Shown here: piece by piece, positions 34,104 to 42,632 of the stretch | Layout: each line of letters starts with the position of its first letter | Position numbering within the stretch: position 1 is the first letter of the stretch | NCBI RefSeq assembly: GCF_006088715.1 | Contig: NZ_CP030771.1 | Span: 1,116,001-1,180,000 of the forward strand | Reading direction: 5' to 3' | Source: Streptomyces sp. YIM 121038 | GTDB lineage: Bacteria; Actinomycetota; Actinomycetes; Streptomycetales; Streptomycetaceae | DNA length: 64,000 nucleotides | Translations under genes and position numbers: made by a program | Notes under the pieces: generated by a model | What the model saw: the letters and a program-made list of their open reading frames with translations, nothing else | The model's database searches: none | What the model was told of the DNA's origin: nothing

Positions 34104-34749
34104 CATCGCCGACCTGATCAACGCCATGCACCGCCAGGTGCGCGACACCGAGACCCCCCAGGGCACCGGCCGCGGCATCGTCATGAGCCGCACGTACGAC
34201 GCCCCCGTCCACGACGTCTGGGAGGCGTGCACCGACGCGGAGCGCCTGGGGCGCTGGTTCCTGCCCGTCACCGGCGAGCTGAAGCCCGGCGGGCACTACC
34301 AGCTGGAGGGCAACGCGGGCGGCGAGGTGCTGCGCTGCGAACCGCCCCGCCTGCTGCGGGTCAGCTGGATCTTCGGCGAGCCGCAGGAGGGCGGCTTCAG
34401 CGAGGTCGAGGTGCGCCTGACGCCCGAGGGCCAGGAGCGCACCCGCTTCGAGCTGGAGCACGTGGCCGTCGTCGACCCGGCGTTCTGGGGCACCTACGGC
34501 CCCGGCGCCACCGGCGTCGGCTGGGACCTCGGCCTGGTCAGCCTCGGGAAGTACCTCGTCGAGGGCGAGGCCTTCGACCGCGAGGCGACGCAGGCCTGGA
34601 GCGAGTCCGACGAGGCGCGCGCGTTCCTCACCGCGAGCAGCGAGGCCTGGGGGACGGCGAACGCGGCCTACGGCACGCCCGCCGCGACCGTCGCGGCGAT
34701 GACGTCCGCCACCACCGACTTCTACGTGCCGCCCGCCTCCGGCTCCTGA
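34096..34749 (+). CDS. SRPBCC-family (AHSA1-like) protein
   Basis: A 217-residue protein with an AHSA1/START-like fold: SRTYDAPVHDVWEACTDAERLGRWFLPV, ELKPGGHYQLEGNAGGEVLR, and LLRVSWIFGEPQEGG. These domains bind hydrophobic ligands. In ArsR-linked pairs they are thought to have stress or ligand-handling roles, not established here. The C-terminal 70 residues (FDREATQAWSESDEARAFL) are an additional helical part usual for this actinobacterial subgroup. ATG at 34096 follows GAGGAG and overlaps the ArsR stop. Confidence 0.85.
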   Translation: MADIADLINAMHRQVRDTETPQGTGRGIVMSRTYDAPVHDVWEACTDAERLGRWFLPVTGELKPGGHYQLEGNAGGEVLRCEPPRLLRVSWIFGEPQEGGFSEVEVRLTPEGQERTRFELEHVAVVDPAFWGTYGPGATGVGWDLGLVSLGKYLVEGEAFDREATQAWSESDEARAFLTASSEAWGTANAAYGTPAATVAAMTSATTDFYVPPASGS

Positions 34750-34762
34750 GCGCGCCGCGGGA

Positions 34763-35710
34763 TCAGTACGGCCGGTCGCCCGCGATCGCCACGCGCTCGG
34801 CGACCCGGCGGGCGGCCCCGTAGTCGGCGACGGCGTAGTGCTGGGTGGCGCGGTTGTCCCAGAACGCGACGTCGCCCGCCTGCCAGCGGAACCGCACCTG
34901 GTACTCGGGCACATGGGCCTGCTGGAACAGCAGCCGCAGCAGCCGGTCGCTCTCCGCCCGCTCCACACCGAGGATCCGGGTGGTGAAGGAGGCGTTCACG
35001 AACAGCGTGCGCCGGCCCGTCGCCGGGTGCCTGCGCACGACCGGGTGGCGCACGGGCGGGAAGGCCTCCTGCCACCGGGCGAGCCGCTCGGGCCCGTAGA
35101 ACCGCCGGAAGCCGGGCAGGAAGTCGTGCTCGGCGACGGCGCCCTCGACGCGCTCCTTCACCTCGTCCGCGAGGTTGTCGTACGCGGCGGCCATGTCGGC
35201 CCACAGGGTGTCGCCGCCGAACGGCGGGACCTCGCGCAGCTGGAGCACCGCGCCCAGCGCGGGACGCTCCCGGAAGGTCACGTCCGCGTGCCAGACGTTC
35301 TCGAAGGTGGGCACGGACGAGGCGCCCTTGTCGAACCGCGCCACCTCGTCGCTGTCGCCGCTCTCCAGCAGCGGGTTGGTCTCCAACTCGCCCCAGTGGC
35401 GGGCGAACGCGCGCTGCCGCTCGCCGCTCAGGTGCTGCCCCCGGAAGAACAGCACCTTCCATTCGAGCAGGGCCCGGTCCACCTCCTCGCGCAGGGCGGG
35501 CGACAGCGGCCGGGCGAGGTCGACACCGCGGATCTCGGCGCCGATGGTGGCGGCCCGGGGGACGACCTCGAACAGCTCGTAGGGCCGGTCCCGCCAGCCC
35601 TGCGGGGTGCGGCGCAGCACGCGCCGCCCCTCGTACAGGCCGTCGGCGGGAATCAGCGCGGGGCGCAGCGGGCCGGGGTCGGCGGGGTGCGGGGCTTCCG
35701 CGACGGACAT
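34763..35710 (-). CDS. TauD/TfdA-family 2-oxoglutarate dioxygenase
   Basis: A 315-residue Fe(II)/2-oxoglutarate dioxygenase of the taurine dioxygenase group. The ligands are His and Asp in WHADVTF and a distal His in NRATQHYA; the 2-oxoglutarate Arg is in RRVAERV. The N-terminus RAATIGAEIRGVDLARPLSP and the EWKVLFFRGQHLSGERQ segment are typical of TauD. It may release sulfite from a sulfonate or oxidise a related compound. ATG at 35710 follows CGGAGGTG. A short Cys-containing frame at 35811-35888 upstream could be a regulatory leader. No sulfonate transporter is adjacent. Confidence 0.85.
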   Translation of the reverse strand: MSVAEAPHPADPGPLRPALIPADGLYEGRRVLRRTPQGWRDRPYELFEVVPRAATIGAEIRGVDLARPLSPALREEVDRALLEWKVLFFRGQHLSGERQRAFARHWGELETNPLLESGDSDEVARFDKGASSVPTFENVWHADVTFRERPALGAVLQLREVPPFGGDTLWADMAAAYDNLADEVKERVEGAVAEHDFLPGFRRFYGPERLARWQEAFPPVRHPVVRRHPATGRRTLFVNASFTTRILGVERAESDRLLRLLFQQAHVPEYQVRFRWQAGDVAFWDNRATQHYAVADYGAARRVAERVAIAGDRPY

Positions 35711-35810
35711 GGGGCACCTCCGGAGCACAGGGGGCAGGCGTGTGACGCGTTGCGGCCGGGCCGCACGGCGGACGGCCGACGGGGACAGGCGGCGAGGGAC
35801 CCGAGGTCCG

Positions 35811-35888
35811 CTACAAGCCGCCGCGCGCGCAGCCACATCGGTCCGGCACGGTGGCCGTTCCGAACGCGTGGGCGCGGTGCGTGAACAT
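35811..35888 (-). CDS. possible Cys-containing leader peptide upstream of the TauD gene
   Basis: A 25-residue frame, MFTHRAHAFGTATVPDRCGC then ARGGL, starts with ATG after GATGAGGGC and ends 100 bases before the TauD gene. Short leader peptides with Cys codons near their end are known ahead of sulfur-related genes in actinobacteria, where they sense cysteine supply. The intervening DNA is G+C-rich with possible stems (for example GCGGCCGGGCCGC near 35753). It lacks the RRHxDL motif of the common family, so the call is tentative. Confidence 0.35.
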   Translation of the reverse strand: MFTHRAHAFGTATVPDRCGCARGGL

Positions 35889-35950
35889 GCCCTCATCATG
35901 CGCCCCGTGGATCACCGGATCAAGGCCGGGGCCCGCGGGAGCGCGGCCGT

Positions 35951-35980
35951 GCGGACGCGCCGTCAGCGGACGCGCCGTCA
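35951..35980. repeat. 15-bp tandem duplication over a stop codon
   Basis: GCGGACGCGCCGTCA occurs twice in tandem (35951-35965, 35966-35980), then GCGGACC begins a partial third copy. The second copy ends with the stop codon of the MocR-type gene. It looks like a recent slippage duplication. Confidence 0.7.
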
Positions 35981-37489
35981 GCGGACCAGGGTGCCCAGGA
36001 CCGCCACGCCCTCGCGGATGTCCGTCGGCGTGCTCGCCGCGTAGCCGAGGACGAGGCCCGGCGGCTGGGGGCGCTGGGCGTGCCAGGACAGGGGCTGTAC
36101 CTTCACGCCCCGCTCCAGGGCCGCCGCGGCGAGCTCGGTGTCGGCGCCCGCCGCGGCCCCGTGCGCGAAGGTCACCATCAGGTGCAGGCCCGCGGCGGCG
36201 CCGTGCACGACGGCGCCCGGCAGATGTGTGCGGATGGCCTCGATCATGGCGTCGCGGCGGGCGCGGTGCCGTCGGCGCAGCAGCCGCAGATGGCGCTCCA
36301 GGTCCCCGGACTCCATCAGCCGGGCGAGGACCAGCTGCGGCAGCGCCGCGTTGCCGAGGTCCGCGAAGCGCTTGGCGTCCACGAGCGCGGCGTGGTGCGC
36401 CCGGGGCGCGAGCAGCCAGCCCACGCGCAGGGCGGGCGCGAGGAGCTTGGACACGCTGCCCGCGTACGCGACGCGGTCGGGGAGCGTGGCCCGCAGGGCC
36501 GGGACGGGCGGCCGGTCGTAACGGTGCTCGGCGTCGTAGTCGTCCTCGATGATCAGCCCGCCGTCGCGGGTCCACCGCGCGAGTTCGCGCCGCCGTACGC
36601 CGTCGAGGACCACGCCGGTGGGGAACTGGTGGGCCGGGGTCAGCAGGACGGCCGGGGCCCCGGTGGCGCGCAGCGCGTCCACGCGGATGCCGTCGGCGTC
36701 CACGGGCACGGGCGGCGCGTCGAGGCCGGACACGCGCAGGTGCTGGCGGAGCCCGAGCGAGCAGGGGTCCTCCACCGCGACGCGGGAGATCCCCACGCCC
36801 TGGAGCACGGTGGCGAGCAGGCCGAGCGCCTGGGCGGTGCCCGCGACGACGAGCACCTCGTCCGGGTCGGCCGCGATGCCTCGGTTGCGGGCCAGCCACC
36901 GGGCCACGGCGCGGCGCAGGGCCGGGGTGCCGCGCGGGTCGCCGTAGCCGAAGTCCGAGGGCACGAGCCCGGCGAGCACGGACCGCTCGGCGCGCAGCCA
37001 GGCGGCGCGCGGGAACGCGGCGAGGTCCGGCAGGCCGGGCGACAGGTCGACCCGGGCGGGCGCGGCCCGCAGCGCGTCGAAGACGTCGGTTCCGGGCGGC
37101 GTCCTGAACAGCGGGGAGCTGCCTGACGGTACGTCATGTGCCTTGACACAGGCGTTAGTTGGCGAGGCCAGCGGTGCGGCCACGACCACGGTGCCGCCCC
37201 TCCCCCGCCCGGCCACGTGCCCGTCCTCCGTCAGCCTGCGGTACGCCTCCGTGATCACGCCGCGGGAGACGCCGAGCTCCGCGGCGAGCACCCGGGTCGC
37301 GGGCAGCCTGCTGCCGACCGGCAGCAGGCCGTCGGCGACCGCGCGCCGGACCTGGCGGGCCAGCCAGTCGGCCATGCCGCCCCGCGGGGCCTCGGCGGTG
37401 TTCAGCTGGAGGAAGTCGGAGGCGGTGGAGGACTCGGGTCCGCCGACCGCTTTGGACCTGTCAGGGGGAGATCCATTGGACCTGTTCAC
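35978..37489 (-). CDS. MocR/PdxR-type GntR regulator with aminotransferase domain
   Basis: A 503-residue MocR-family regulator. Residues 35-105 form a GntR winged helix (RRAVADGLLPVGSRLPATRV, then LGVSRGVITEAYRRLTEDG), and residues 145-500 a fold-type I aminotransferase-like domain with the PLP Lys in AGSVSKLLAPALRVGW and Asp/Tyr in IIEDDYDAEHRYDR. These bind PLP or a PLP-adduct as effector. GTG at 37489 leaves only 28 bases to the divergent LysE gene; the direct repeats at 37452-37485 would then lie inside the coding region, so the true start may be further in. Likely controls the LysE gene. Confidence 0.85.
   Translation of the reverse strand: MNRSNGSPPDRSKAVGGPESSTASDFLQLNTAEAPRGGMADWLARQVRRAVADGLLPVGSRLPATRVLAAELGVSRGVITEAYRRLTEDGHVAGRGRGGTVVVAAPLASPTNACVKAHDVPSGSSPLFRTPPGTDVFDALRAAPARVDLSPGLPDLAAFPRAAWLRAERSVLAGLVPSDFGYGDPRGTPALRRAVARWLARNRGIAADPDEVLVVAGTAQALGLLATVLQGVGISRVAVEDPCSLGLRQHLRVSGLDAPPVPVDADGIRVDALRATGAPAVLLTPAHQFPTGVVLDGVRRRELARWTRDGGLIIEDDYDAEHRYDRPPVPALRATLPDRVAYAGSVSKLLAPALRVGWLLAPRAHHAALVDAKRFADLGNAALPQLVLARLMESGDLERHLRLLRRRHRARRDAMIEAIRTHLPGAVVHGAAAGLHLMVTFAHGAAAGADTELAAAALERGVKVQPLSWHAQRPQPPGLVLGYAASTPTDIREGVAVLGTLVR
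37452..37485. promoter_or_regulatory. direct repeats of TTGGACCTGT, likely MocR sites
   Basis: TTGGACCTGT occurs at 37452-37461 and 37476-37485, starts 24 bases apart, beside the divergent MocR/LysE start region. Paired direct repeats of a TGGACC-type motif are characteristic of MocR regulators. Confidence 0.6.
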
Positions 37490-37517
37490 AGAACCATTGT
37501 GACGACAGAGTCAAGGC

Positions 37518-38117
37518 ATGGAATTTCTGCTCACCACGCTCGTGATGACCGTGACGCCGGGCACCGGGGTCCTCTACACCGTCTCGGCGGGCCTCTCGCG
37601 CGGCCCTCGCGCCAGCGTCGTCGCGGCCGTCGGCTGCACCCTGGGCATCGTTCCGCACATGCTGGCGGCGATCACGGGCCTGGCCGCGCTGCTTCACACC
37701 AGCGCCCTCGCGTTCCAGACGCTCAAGTACCTCGGTGTCGCCTACCTCCTCTTCATGGCGTGGAAGACGCTCCGCGACCGGAGCGCGCTCACCGCGGACC
37801 GGGACGACGCGCCGCGCTCCTCTTTCCGGGTGATCGTCGACGCCGTGCTGCTCAACCTCCTGAACCCCAAGCTCACCCTGTTCTTCTTCGCGTTCCTGCC
37901 GCAGTTCGTGCCCGACGGCCATCCGCACGCGGTGCTCCGCATGCTCGAACTCAGCGGCTACTTCATGCTCCTGACGTTCGTCGTGTTCGCCGCGTACGGG
38001 CGGTTCGCGGCGGCCATGCGCGACCACGTCATCGCGCGGCCCGCGGTGGTGACGTGGCTGCGGCGCGTCTTCGCGGGCGCGTTCGCCGCGCTGGGCGCGA
38101 AGCTCGCGCTCTCGTAA
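37518..38117 (+). CDS. LysE/RhtB-family amino-acid exporter
   Basis: A 199-residue membrane protein with about six helices. The opening MTVTPGTGVLYTVSAGLSRG contains the family TPGP-like motif, and LLNLLNPKLTLFFFAFLPQF the second conserved NPK signature. It exports amino acids or similar metabolites. ATG at 37518 is near a TTA-free, lower-G+C start. It is divergent from and probably controlled by the MocR regulator. Confidence 0.88.
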   Translation: MEFLLTTLVMTVTPGTGVLYTVSAGLSRGPRASVVAAVGCTLGIVPHMLAAITGLAALLHTSALAFQTLKYLGVAYLLFMAWKTLRDRSALTADRDDAPRSSFRVIVDAVLLNLLNPKLTLFFFAFLPQFVPDGHPHAVLRMLELSGYFMLLTFVVFAAYGRFAAAMRDHVIARPAVVTWLRRVFAGAFAALGAKLALS

Positions 38118-38180
38118 CGGGCCCTCAGCGGCTCCGCCCTCGCCTCCCCTCCCGTTCCTCCTCCCCCTCCCCCTCTGCCG

Positions 38181-38885
38181 ATGGGAATCACCGTGTACTT
38201 CCAGCATGAGCCCGCCCTGTGGCGGGACTTCCCGGCCCTGGTCCCCGGCGTCCTCCACGCCCGTGGCATCACCCCGGACGTCCCGGTCGACGCGCCGGTC
38301 GCCCGGTACGCGGCGGCGGCGGCCGAGCGGCTCGCCGCCGCTCCGGAGAGCGGTTTCCCCGAAGTCCAGGCCTGGCGGCGGGCGTTCTCCACGCTCGGGA
38401 TCAAGCCCACCCAGTACCGCTGCGCCTCGGAGTCCCTGCTGCGGCGCTTCCGCAAGGACGGCTCGCTGCCGCGCATCCACCCGCTCATCGACCTGTGCAA
38501 CGCCGTGTCCCTCGCGTACGGCATCCCGGTCGGCGTCTTCGACCTCTCCCGCGTCGGCGGGGACCTCGAAGTCCGGTACGCCACGGGGGACGAGGCCTAC
38601 GAGACGTTCTCCGGCGGCGTCGAGCGGCCCGACGCGGGCGAGGTCGTCTTCGCCGACGGCCGGGGCCGGGCCCACTCCCGCCGCTGGACCAACCGCCAGA
38701 GCGGCCGCTCGGCCGTGCGGACCACCACGTCCGACGTGCTGATCATCGCGGAGGCCCTGCACGACACCGCTCCCCAGGACGTGCCGAAGCTGGTCTCCGC
38801 GCTCGCCGACGAGCTGCGCGCGACGTGGTCGATCGAGCCGACGACGGGGGTGCTGACCCGGGAGGCTCCCGGGTTCACCTGCTGA
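38181..38885 (+). CDS. B3/B4-domain protein
   Basis: A 234-residue protein matching the stand-alone B3/B4 (tRNA-binding/editing-like) domain found in phenylalanyl-tRNA synthetase beta. Visible features are AFSTLGIKPTQYRCASESLLRR, LIDLCNAVSLAYGIPVGVFDLS and TNRQSGRSAVRTTTSDVLII. Such proteins may edit mischarged tRNA or bind a similar ligand; this is not proven for the free-standing form. ATG at 38181 follows a pyrimidine-rich run without a clear ribosome site. Confidence 0.85.
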   Translation: MGITVYFQHEPALWRDFPALVPGVLHARGITPDVPVDAPVARYAAAAAERLAAAPESGFPEVQAWRRAFSTLGIKPTQYRCASESLLRRFRKDGSLPRIHPLIDLCNAVSLAYGIPVGVFDLSRVGGDLEVRYATGDEAYETFSGGVERPDAGEVVFADGRGRAHSRRWTNRQSGRSAVRTTTSDVLIIAEALHDTAPQDVPKLVSALADELRATWSIEPTTGVLTREAPGFTC

Positions 38886-38907
38886 GGGCGCGTCCAGCTC
38901 CCTCGGG

Positions 38908-39984
38908 TCAGTCGCCGTACTCGACCAGCTCGGTGGGGAGCACCACCCGTCGCGCGGCCGCGACCGGGCCGTCGGCCGGGTCGCGCCCGCGCATGCGGTG
39001 GCGGAGCAACCGGCCCGCCTCGCGGCCCAGTTCGTCGCTGTCGTAGGCGACCAGGGTGAGGGGCAGACCGAGGGCGTCGGCGAGTTCGAAGTCGTCGAAG
39101 CCCGCGAGTGCGGTGTCGGTGCGGCGCGCGCGAAGGGCCCGGAACGCCCCTATGGTGTTGCGGTTGTTGGAGCAGAACAGGGCCGTGGGCGGGTCGGGCA
39201 GGCCCAGGAGTTCGGTGGCCGCGCGCTCCGCCTGGCCGGGCCGGGTCTGGCCCTGGCGGACGTGCCGTTCGTCGACGGTCAGGCCCGCGTCCGCGAGGGC
39301 GGAGCGGTAGCCGCGCAGCCGCTCGGTGCCGGTGTAGACGGTCGGCGGCGAGCCGAGGAAGCCGATGCGGCGGTGGCCGCGTGCGATCAGGCGCGCGGTG
39401 GCGGCGCGGGCACCGCCGAAGTCGTCGACCAGGACGCAGTCCGCGGCGAAGCCCTCGGGCGGGCGGCTGGCGAGGACCACGGGGACGCCCTCGGCGGCCG
39501 CGGCGGCGAGATGACGCTGGTCGTCCCCCGCGGGCACGGCGATGATGCCGTCCACGCGGCGGCCCACCAGGTCCTCGACCAGGTCCCGTTCGGCGTCCAG
39601 GTCCTGCCCGGTGTTGCCTATCACCGTCTTGAGTCCGTCCGGGGCGAGCACGGAGTCGACGCCGAGGGCGAGCCGGGAGTAGAAGGGGTTGGCGAGGTTG
39701 GTGACCACCAGGCCGACGAGGCCCGTCCCCCGGCCGAGGCGCAGGCGGCGGGCCAGTTCGTTGGGCCGGTAGCCGAGCGCGGCGGCGGCCGCACGGACCC
39801 GGTCGCGGGTGGCCGGGTGGACCCGGGGGTCGTCGCGCAGCACCCGCGACGCGGTCATCGCGCTGACCTCGGCGCGCTCGGCGACGTCCCGGAGGGTGGC
39901 CTTGCCGCTCCTGGACTCGCGCGGGGCGGGGCCGCGCGCGGGCGCTCCCGTCCCGCCCTCGGGCTCGTGCGGAGTTCCGGGCAT
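38908..39984 (-). CDS. LacI-family repressor of the mannoside locus
   Basis: A 358-residue LacI/GalR regulator. The helix-turn-helix is near residues 28-52 (ATLRDVAERAEVSAMTASRV), the hinge follows (GYRPNELARRLR), and the periplasmic-binding-like effector domain has VGLVVTNLANPFYSRLALGV and TALAGFDDFELADALGLPLT. ATG at 39984 follows GGAAGG. It is the last gene of the mannoside operon, 73 bases after the ROK kinase gene with a hairpin between. It probably binds the operator at 49105-49120, releasing it when a mannose-containing sugar appears. Confidence 0.87.
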   Translation of the reverse strand: MPGTPHEPEGGTGAPARGPAPRESRSGKATLRDVAERAEVSAMTASRVLRDDPRVHPATRDRVRAAAAALGYRPNELARRLRLGRGTGLVGLVVTNLANPFYSRLALGVDSVLAPDGLKTVIGNTGQDLDAERDLVEDLVGRRVDGIIAVPAGDDQRHLAAAAAEGVPVVLASRPPEGFAADCVLVDDFGGARAATARLIARGHRRIGFLGSPPTVYTGTERLRGYRSALADAGLTVDERHVRQGQTRPGQAERAATELLGLPDPPTALFCSNNRNTIGAFRALRARRTDTALAGFDDFELADALGLPLTLVAYDSDELGREAGRLLRHRMRGRDPADGPVAAARRVVLPTELVEYGD

Positions 39985-40030
39985 CCGGGCCTTCCTTTCC
40001 GTTCCCCCCGCTGCACGGTGTCCCCCGTCG

Positions 40031-40051
40031 CGGCGGGGCATCCCCCCGCCG
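40031..40051 (-). terminator. hairpin between kinase and LacI genes
   Basis: CGGCGGGG and CCCCGCCG form an 8-bp stem around CATCC, between the ROK gene stop and the LacI start. It may partly end the operon so that LacI is made at a lower level. Confidence 0.5.
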
Positions 40052-40057
40052 GCTCCC

Positions 40058-40903
40058 CTAGCGCGGCCGCGCGTACAGCGCCGCCCCCACCAGCGCCGCG
40101 TCCCCGCCGAGCGCGGCCGCGCGCAGCGCGACCGGGGTGTCCCCCAGGCCGTCGCGCAGCGCGGGGCCGACGAGGTCCCAGGACGCGGCCATGCCGCCGC
40201 CCACGATAAGCGCCGTGGCCCCGAAGTCCCGCACGTACGGTGCGAGGACGGCGCCGAGGGGACGCAGGGACTCGTACAGGACGCGGGCGGCCCGGCCTTC
40301 GCCCGCGCGGGCACGGGCGGCGATGTCCCGCACGTCCGCGGCACGGTCGCCGTAGCGGGCGATGACGGCACGGCGCGAGACGGTGCCCTCCAGCGGGCGG
40401 CCCTCGGCCCGGGTCAGGTCGACGCGGCCGAGCGGCGGCACGCCGGGGCCGTCGCGGCAGACGGCGCCGTCGGCGAGGAAGGCCGAGCCGACGCCCGTGC
40501 CGAGGGTGACGCCGACGCATCTGCGGTGGCCGCGCGCGGCGCCCGCGTGCCACTCGCCGAGCGCGAAGGCGTGCGCGTCGTTGAGGAACGCCACGCCCCC
40601 GGGCCGGGGCCAGACGCCGTCGAGCAGGACGGAGCCCACGTCGATCCCGTACAGGTCGTCGAACTTGCCGACGCCCTCGTAGCGGGCCACGCCCTTGTCG
40701 TAGTCGAAGGGGCCCGGCAGGGCGACGCCCCACACCTCGCCCGGCGCCGCGTCGAGGTCGGTGGCGCAGCGCACCACGGCGCCGAGGACGTGCTCGGCGC
40801 TGCCGCGCGCGTCGACGCCGCGGCGCACCCGGCGCACGACGCGGGCCGCCTCGACGAGGGCCGCCGTCACATGGGTGCCGCCCAGCTCCAGGACGGCTGT
40901 CAT
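40058..40903 (-). CDS. ROK-family sugar kinase
   Basis: A 281-residue ROK-family protein, probably phosphorylating mannose or glucose released by the mannosidase. ATP-site motifs are LELGGTHVTAAL and VTLGTGVGSAFLADG; GVALPGPFDYDKG and FLNDAHAFALGEW carry the substrate Asp. The zinc-binding CxCGxxGC of many ROK kinases is absent: the region reads GRVDLTRAEGRPLEGTVS. ATG at 40903 overlaps the stop of the isomerase gene in an ATGA arrangement. Substrate is inferred from the cluster. Confidence 0.8.
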   Translation of the reverse strand: MTAVLELGGTHVTAALVEAARVVRRVRRGVDARGSAEHVLGAVVRCATDLDAAPGEVWGVALPGPFDYDKGVARYEGVGKFDDLYGIDVGSVLLDGVWPRPGGVAFLNDAHAFALGEWHAGAARGHRRCVGVTLGTGVGSAFLADGAVCRDGPGVPPLGRVDLTRAEGRPLEGTVSRRAVIARYGDRAADVRDIAARARAGEGRAARVLYESLRPLGAVLAPYVRDFGATALIVGGGMAASWDLVGPALRDGLGDTPVALRAAALGGDAALVGAALYARPR

Positions 40904-42594
40904 GAGCGGCCCGCGGCGGGCGCGCGGACCAGCGCCTTGACGACCCGCACGGGGCCGCCGCGCGCGGCGATGCGGTACGGGCCGACGGCCGCGGGCACCG
41001 TCAGCGTCTCCGCGTACGACAGCGGATGCGAGGCGCCCGCCGCCGTGTGGAGCTCCACGCCCTCGCCCTCCACGACGTTCAGGACGTGGAAGCGCCCCGC
41101 GGTGTCGTCGGTGGCCTCGGCGCCGGCGTCCAGGGTGAAGCGCCGCACCTCGTAGAACATCTCGTCGAGGGCGCCGATGAGGTCCTCGCGCCAGCCCGGG
41201 CCCGTGCGCAGGGCGCGCGGCTCCTGGACGAGGTCGCGGGCGACGGCGTCGCCGCGCCGGACGGTGTCCAGGTTCGCCAGGCCGTGTGCGTAGGGCAGCG
41301 CGCGCGGCCTGCCGTCGGCGTCGGGGCGCAGCCAGTCGTAGAAGCGCAGGCTGTACAGGTACGGCGTGGCGCTGATCTCCAGGACGAGGTTGCCCGCGCC
41401 GCTGGCGTGCGGGGTGCCCGCGGGGATGAGGAAGAGCCGGCCCTGTTCGGCGGGGAAGGTGAGGACGTGGTCCTCGGGGTCCATGGGCACGCCGTCCTCC
41501 GCGGCCTCCTCGACCTCCTTGCGGAACAGGTCGGGGTCGGCGTCCTCGCGCAGGCCGAGGAACACGCGCCGGTCGGGTCCGCCGAGCGTCAGGTAGTACG
41601 ACTCGTGCTGGGTGTAGGGCCAGCCGAAGCGCTCCCGCATGTACCGCTCGCGCGGGTGGCAGTGCACGGACAGGTTGCCGCCGTCGACGGTGTCCAGGTA
41701 GTCGAAGCGGATCGGGAAGGAGGTGCCGAAGCGGGCGTGCGCGTCGGCGCCGAGCATCTCTTCCGGGTGCAGGACGCACAGCAGTTGGAAGGGCACTTCG
41801 GCCTGGCGGTCGGGGCCCGTCCCGATGAGGACGCCGGATTCGGGGGCGATGAGTTCGTAGCCCAGCGCCGTGTTGCGCGCGCCCGCGGCGAAGCCGAGCC
41901 GCCGCCGCGCCCAGTGTCCGCCCCAGGGCGTGGAGTTGAAGTACGGGCGGGTGCGCACCGGCCTGCGCGCGAGGCGGGCCAGGGTGGCGCGCAGGCCGTC
42001 GCCGTCGAGGTGGACGGGCCGGTCGGGGTCCTGGACGTCGAGCCAGGCGTCGACGCGCGGGGCGAGGCTGTCGCGGTGCCGGTCGAGCACGGGCCAGTCG
42101 ACGTAGAAGAGCCGCCGCAGGTCGCCCGGTTCGTGCGGCAGGCCCAGGTTGCGGCCGGTGCCCGCGGCGACGGCGGCCTCCGCGTACCGCTTGGGCACGT
42201 CGGCGTACCACAGGACGTCGTGCGGGACGAGGGACGCGCCCGGGCCGTACACGAGGCACAGGGCGTCCGGTGCCCCGGCCGCGCGCGGCAGTTCGTCGAA
42301 GAGGTCGCTGAGGGGGTTGGCGGCGAGCTTGCAGTAGTACGGGTCGCCGGTGCCGTCCTCGGTGCGCGCGCGCACCGAGGACGGCGGCGCGTAGTGCGCG
42401 CGCACGTCCAGGGTCCGCACGGGCCCGGCGAGGTGCGCGGCGAGCCGGGCGGCGAGGCGGTCGAAGTCCACGGACGGGGGCCCCTCCACGGCCACCGTCC
42501 GCGGACCGCCGGGCAGTCGTGCGGCCACGGCGGGCCAGCCGGTGGCCAGGACGGCCCCGGGCGCGGGGCCGTAACGCGGGTCGAGCCGGTACAC
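40900..42594 (-). CDS. class I mannose-6-phosphate isomerase-like protein
   Basis: A 564-residue protein. The C-terminal two-thirds are cupin-type mannose-6-phosphate isomerase: RPYFNSTPWGGHWARRRLGF, GGNLSVHCHPRERYMRERFG with metal His residues, and AGTPHASGAGNLVLEISAT. The N-terminal 200 residues (for example VDFDRLAARLAAHLAGPVRT and YCKLAANPLSDLFDELP) are an extra domain seen in these long actinobacterial forms and not in classical ManA (about 390). Expected to convert mannose-6-P to fructose-6-P. GTG at 42594 lies five bases after AAGGAG. It lies between mannosidase and kinase genes. Confidence 0.82.
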   Translation of the reverse strand: MYRLDPRYGPAPGAVLATGWPAVAARLPGGPRTVAVEGPPSVDFDRLAARLAAHLAGPVRTLDVRAHYAPPSSVRARTEDGTGDPYYCKLAANPLSDLFDELPRAAGAPDALCLVYGPGASLVPHDVLWYADVPKRYAEAAVAAGTGRNLGLPHEPGDLRRLFYVDWPVLDRHRDSLAPRVDAWLDVQDPDRPVHLDGDGLRATLARLARRPVRTRPYFNSTPWGGHWARRRLGFAAGARNTALGYELIAPESGVLIGTGPDRQAEVPFQLLCVLHPEEMLGADAHARFGTSFPIRFDYLDTVDGGNLSVHCHPRERYMRERFGWPYTQHESYYLTLGGPDRRVFLGLREDADPDLFRKEVEEAAEDGVPMDPEDHVLTFPAEQGRLFLIPAGTPHASGAGNLVLEISATPYLYSLRFYDWLRPDADGRPRALPYAHGLANLDTVRRGDAVARDLVQEPRALRTGPGWREDLIGALDEMFYEVRRFTLDAGAEATDDTAGRFHVLNVVEGEGVELHTAAGASHPLSYAETLTVPAAVGPYRIAARGGPVRVVKALVRAPAAGRS

Positions 42595-42632
42595 ACCATC
42601 TCCTTACCGCCGAGGCAGCGACGGGCCGGCTC

